Shown: positions 60,101-64,000 of the stretch, piece by piece
Layout of the letters: every line of letters starts with the position of its first letter
How positions within the stretch are numbered: position 1 is the first letter of the stretch
DNA from: Atherinomorus stipes
Lineage: Eukaryota > Chordata > Actinopteri > Atheriniformes > Atherinidae
Assembly: GCA_023101725.1 (NCBI GenBank)
Contig: JALJCO010010476.1
Span: 2,421,001-2,485,000, forward strand
Reading direction: 5' to 3'
Length of the DNA stretch: 64,000 nucleotides
Program-made: the position numbers and the translations under genes
The notes under the pieces: generated by a model
Seen by the model: the letters and a program-made list of their open reading frames with translations, nothing else
Told to the model about the DNA's origin: nothing
Database searches by the model: none

Positions 60101-60221
60101 ATTTGTCAGGATATTGATCATCAAGGTGCAAAAATGACCATCTGCAAAGAAAAACAAAAACAAAAACCCTCCCACCAAAAAACAGCTTTGTTATGTGCTT
60201 GCTGCCAGAAACACAGATCCT
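57109..60221 (-). other. galnt13: galnt13 intron
   Basis: Intronic sequence between the lectin exon at 60224-60358 and the alternative terminal exon. A 156-codon plus-strand frame at 57393-57863 is not protein-like and has no known relative. No RNA gene or transposon recognised. Confidence 0.55.
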
Positions 60222-60223
60222 AC

Positions 60224-60358
60224 CTCAGCATCGTACTCAAACATCTGGTTGCCCTTCATGTGGTGGCACTTAAGCATCACGACGGGTCCATTAAGGCGAG
60301 AGACATCCAGGCAGAGGTCATCTGTCCTGATTTCTTTATCTGCCGTGTATGAAAACAC
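60224..60358 (-). CDS. galnt13: galnt13 penultimate exon: middle lectin repeat
   Basis: A 135-base exon, 45 codons, phase 0 at both ends. The acceptor AG is at 60360-60359 after a T-rich tract; the donor GTAGGA begins at 60223. It encodes [20 protein letters not shown] and then [20 protein letters not shown], the middle (beta) repeat of the ricin-type lectin domain, nearly identical to human GALNT13 and GALNT1. The CLD motif is intact. The QxW position reads QMF where, from memory, the human protein has QLW. It is the shared donor exon for both terminal exons. Confidence 0.96.
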
Positions 60359-60360
60359 CT

Positions 60361-62907
60361 AAAAAAAGCAACACTGAGATTTTACATGCAAGAAATGAAC
60401 CTGATTGTTGTGTCAAACAGTGCTTTTCAATAGTTATGACTCAACCAACATACATGCAGTTTTTAAGTGACTTTTTAAAATCTATTTTTATGGCTGCTTA
60501 AGCATTTCTTTTTAGTACAGTACTTAACATATGCAATCCACTTCCTTTTATGTTTTGTTTTCTTGCAACTTCTACTAATTCTGGTCCAGAATAAGCTTTA
60601 ATTATTGCTTAAAGGAATAGGGCACCAGACAACTGAATTGTTTGCAAAAATCTCTAAGCATGCACATCACAGGATTTAAAAAGTGAGAGGGAAAACTTGG
60701 CAGGAACCGAGACTGCAGAATATTTGCCGAGCCAGTTAAAAGTTGGCCGTTGCATTCAACCTGAAATAAAGCTTTCCTGCTAAGTTAAAATTCCAGCTCA
60801 GAGTTGAGGAATTTTAAGTCAGTTTCCAATATTTCAATTCTACACTCAAGTTTATTCCACATTCTTCTGTCTGGGTTCATATGCCGTAATTTGTCTGAAA
60901 TTATTCTGTGTGTATTTATGTTGTGTAAATAGTTTAAAAAACATACACTACTCACAAAAAGTTAGAGTTATTCAACTTTGGGGCAAAATTTCACAACATT
61001 TAAGCCATTGCATGAGTTCAGTAGAATCATGCAATGGCGGTTATACTAGTGGTGAGTATATCACAGCATAAGCTGTCATTGTCACAGGTTATGAGACTGT
61101 GAGCCACTGAAAACTCTTTTATAACTCTTGCATTGAAAGCTGAACAGAACAATGACTAAACACTGAGGTGTGAACAATTGTTGGGCTGTTTTTCTCTTAT
61201 TGCAACATGAACTTTGAGCTAAATCTACCTGCCACCATATTTATACTGTACAGTATCTGAAAAGGTGTTTTGCAAAGTTTTCATTTTGTTCAGTGTTTTC
61301 AATGTTTATTTGCAAAATCAAGCCAGTGGATTTTGTGGTGAAGAAGCAGAAAAGGTGTTCTTCTAATTCCTCTTTCATGCAGGTGATGTCAGTGCAGGTG
61401 TAGATGCAAAATAGACCAGTTCACTGTAGAGACCTCTATCGCCACTCCAGTCCTGTAAGCACCACTTTCAGGACCTCCTTTTTTCAGTCTTGAACTATAA
61501 TTTCCTAATTACACGACAGACAAAGAAAATAACTGTCTGTAAAACATCTGTTAGTTTTTTGGCTCCCACTTTTTGCTTTAGTTATTTTTCATTCTAGAGG
61601 AATTGGCAGCTGCTTAACAACGGTCGCACTATTTGATTGTTCTGGCAAGATTTGAGGTGTAAAAGAGCAAATATAGCCATCAGCTGGAACAATACAAGAA
61701 TGCATTCAGGGACTGGTTTAATTTGTTTTCATTTCGTCAAAAGAAAGTGCAGACAGTGAGCTCTAAATGAGGTCAAGCTACTATAACATTGAAATAACAC
61801 CTCGAACAGAAAATGGATAGAACGTTCAGAAATGAGGTTCAGCAACAGTTGCTGCTTGCAACTCTTCTAAGACATGCATTTAATTCACTTTAAGGCGCCA
61901 GCCTTGGCTTTGTTATTACACAAAATGTAGAATGTTTGCTAGTTTTTTGGTTTGGGTCTGTCGATGGACGGATGAAAGACGTGGCCTAGCTACACGTCGG
62001 CTTTTTTATCCAGTTGGGACCTAAAGTACATGTGTGTGTGTATTAAAAGGAGATTTTGCAGAATGTTGTGCTGTGTTGGTTGATGGCAAACTCATATTAA
62101 GCATTTACATCATATATTGAACCTCTTGGCCTACACCAATAATTTTTATTGACTGTGTTGCTCTTGCTAGAAGTCTTTTTGACATAATTTTCCTTCCAAT
62201 AATCTTTATTTTTACTTGGCTTTTGTAATTTATTCCCCACTGCTTGGCTTTTACCGGTCCTTTAATTCTGCTGCTCGGATCTTTGTCAGCAAAACCTCGA
62301 TTTTCAAACCGGTAAAGTTTCTCCTCTTCGTCTTCAATGCCATTTTTGTGAATGTACATCTGCTGCTAAGCGTGGGAAGTCGTACAGTAGCCTTATATGG
62401 AATTATTGGGGCGGTAAGTATGCAGATTTACAATGGTCATGAACGCATGCTCACTTATGCACAGCTGGAAATCATCATGTTTACGAGGATCATTTACACA
62501 GTTATCTAAAGTTAAAAACGTTTGTTGAATCTGACATGGGACACTCGGTGCCCACGGTAGGAGAAAAAGTAAGAAAAAGTTAGGAGAAGAATATGAAAAT
62601 GTTGTTGCATGAGGCCCACTTACAGTAAACAAATCCAAACAAGCTTATAAAGGTCTAAACTTTGATCGCAGTTATCTGAAAGCTTTCCAGATTTTCTGCA
62701 ATTGCTGAATTATTGTCCAATGTTGATTTCTTTTTTTAAATAAGAAAAATCCTGCACTTATTTTGCTTCCACTACAAAACTAAATATCTGAACTTGGATT
62801 CTCTACAACTTAACGATCACTTCATCTTCTACAAACTGAAATCTTAACAGTAATATAAGTCTGGAGAAGGTTGTTTAAACTCATGGATGCCGCTGGACTT
62901 TCTCCTC
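60361..62907 (-). other. galnt13: galnt13 intron
   Basis: Intron of 2.55 kb. It contains a fragment starting CACTACTCACAAAAAGTTAG (60950) that resembles a common teleost repeat, and a perfect 12-base inverted repeat at 61004-61038. No other exon recognised. Confidence 0.55.
60950..61110 (+). repeat. Dispersed repeat fragment beginning CACTACTCACAAAAAG
   Basis: The opening string and its continuation resemble the terminus of a DNA transposon common in fish genomes, recalled from memory. A hairpin-forming inverted repeat lies within it. The right end is uncertain. Confidence 0.4.
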
Positions 62908-62909
62908 AC

Positions 62910-63008
62910 CTGGTTTCCACCCATGCCATGACAGTTAAAAAAGCCAACTTTCTCATTCTCCTTCCTTCCCATGTTGTCCACACATTGGTTGGTCTCCACA
63001 TTTCTGAT
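62910..63008 (-). CDS. galnt13: galnt13 exon: first lectin repeat
   Basis: A 99-base exon, 33 codons, phase 0 at both ends. The acceptor is CTGTTTGTAG with AG at 63010-63009; the donor GTGAGG begins at 62909. It encodes [20 protein letters not shown] and then [12 protein letters not shown], part of the first (alpha) repeat of the ricin-type lectin domain. The motif that is CLD in human reads CVD here, with the ligand-type aspartate kept. The catalytic domain, stem and transmembrane anchor are encoded further upstream, beyond base 64000. Confidence 0.95.
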
Positions 63009-63010
63009 CT

Positions 63011-64000
63011 ACAAACAGGAAATACAGAAGTAAAGGTTTCCGCAAAACCAAACTCATATGCGTCATTTTCTAAACATTCACCTTTGAAGTTCTGTAGGAC
63101 TGTATTTGTTTACTTGTGTTTCTATTGTTTATTCTATCAATTCATAATGAATTTTTCCCTCCATACATGTCTAAATATGAAAATGGATTAATTCTAATGC
63201 AGTTAACAATAAAAAGGAGTCATATTGTCTACCGTACATTCCCTCGCATCCTCAACAATGTTTCTGGTTTAATTAAAAGTATTTTTATAATGACATTAAG
63301 ATTTATATAAATATTGCTTGACTTGACTGCTATCGCTCCTATTATCTGCTATTTCCTTAATCACATTACAACTGAGAGAATAGCTTCCTGAAAAGCCGCC
63401 CAGAGGACAAAATGGTAGCTAATTTATGGTACAACTGTACAGCTTTAAAAAATTGCATCAACTAATTTAACAATGACTGCAAAGAGGCTCATCTGAGACT
63501 TTACTGAAAGTGCTCTCAGAGCTCATACTTTTTCCACAGTGCTCCTTTAACCGACATACAGAAATTTGCATAAAACAAAAACAAAATTGATATTACCAAA
63601 ACTGTTCAATGATTCATCTTTGAGCGGGAGATCAATTGCTTGACAGAGTTACACTGAAATGTTTCTCATTTCTAACAATCCAACTTCTACTCATTATCTT
63701 CACTTTAAAAGTGGAAATCGTGATGTGACTACTCAGTTCTGAGTGAATCAGTGTTTTCACAGCTCCTGCAGGCTTATCATCAATTCAGCCATCTAATGAA
63801 CTCATGTGTTCAAAGAGCTGAAGCTGAGCTGACCATTGCCAAAGCCATTATTATGGCTATCATGCAGGAATAAAATAGCATTTAGAATCCAATAATGAAA
63901 AAGAAAAAAGCCCTAATAGTTCCAGCTGTTAAGAGAGGCTGGCGGAGTGTTAGTGAGCATGAGACTCAGGAAGATGGGAGGAGAGGTGCTGCAGTGGCTA
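63011..64000 (-). other. galnt13: galnt13 intron, continues past the window
   Basis: Intronic sequence upstream of the first lectin exon. No further exon recognised before the window ends. Confidence 0.6.

Overview
The window is vertebrate nuclear DNA, almost certainly from a teleost fish. It has long AT-rich introns, GT-AG split genes, and a dense scatter of teleost-style repeats: Tc1/mariner, hAT and TTAA-flanked MITEs, a tRNA-type SINE and a LINE with a restriction-like endonuclease. No prokaryotic features, CRISPR arrays or operons are present.

Two host genes can be read, both on the minus strand and head to tail. The first in transcriptional order is the 3' end of galnt13 (polypeptide GalNAc-transferase 13). 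Its exons lie at 62910-63008, 60224-60358 and 51372-51512, with an alternative terminal exon at 56921-57106. The rest of the gene lies beyond base 64000. About 16 kb further on comes a complete kcnj3 (GIRK1, the G-protein-gated inward rectifier potassium channel subunit). Its exons are 34426-35103, 33240-33456 and 3958-4553, with a 969-base first intron and a 28.7-kb second intron. Joined, they give 1,491 coding bases and 496 residues, against 501 for human GIRK1. I recall the same gene order and relative orientation on human chromosome 2q24.

Layout from left to right: 1-3957, downstream of kcnj3 and its probable 3' UTR. 3958-35103, kcnj3; intron 2 holds a (GAAA)n tract, several MITEs, a decayed Tc1-like element, a SINE, and a cluster at 26.9-29.0 kb where two TTAA-flanked elements sit back to back. 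35104-38720, the kcnj3 5' flank, CpG-richer near the gene. 38721-43490, a broken LINE of the R2/NeSL-like kind on the minus strand, interrupted by a 1.3-kb DNA transposon that itself contains a fragment of a second LINE. 43491-51371, intergenic, no gene seen. 51372-64000, the 3' part of galnt13.

The clearest biology is in galnt13. Two mutually exclusive terminal exons, both phase 0 and each with its own stop, encode two divergent versions of the last repeat of the ricin-type lectin domain. The transposon layers allow a relative chronology of insertion. I found no sign of a wholly new biological system. Boundaries of repeats are read by eye; family names of repeats come from memory and not from a database search.
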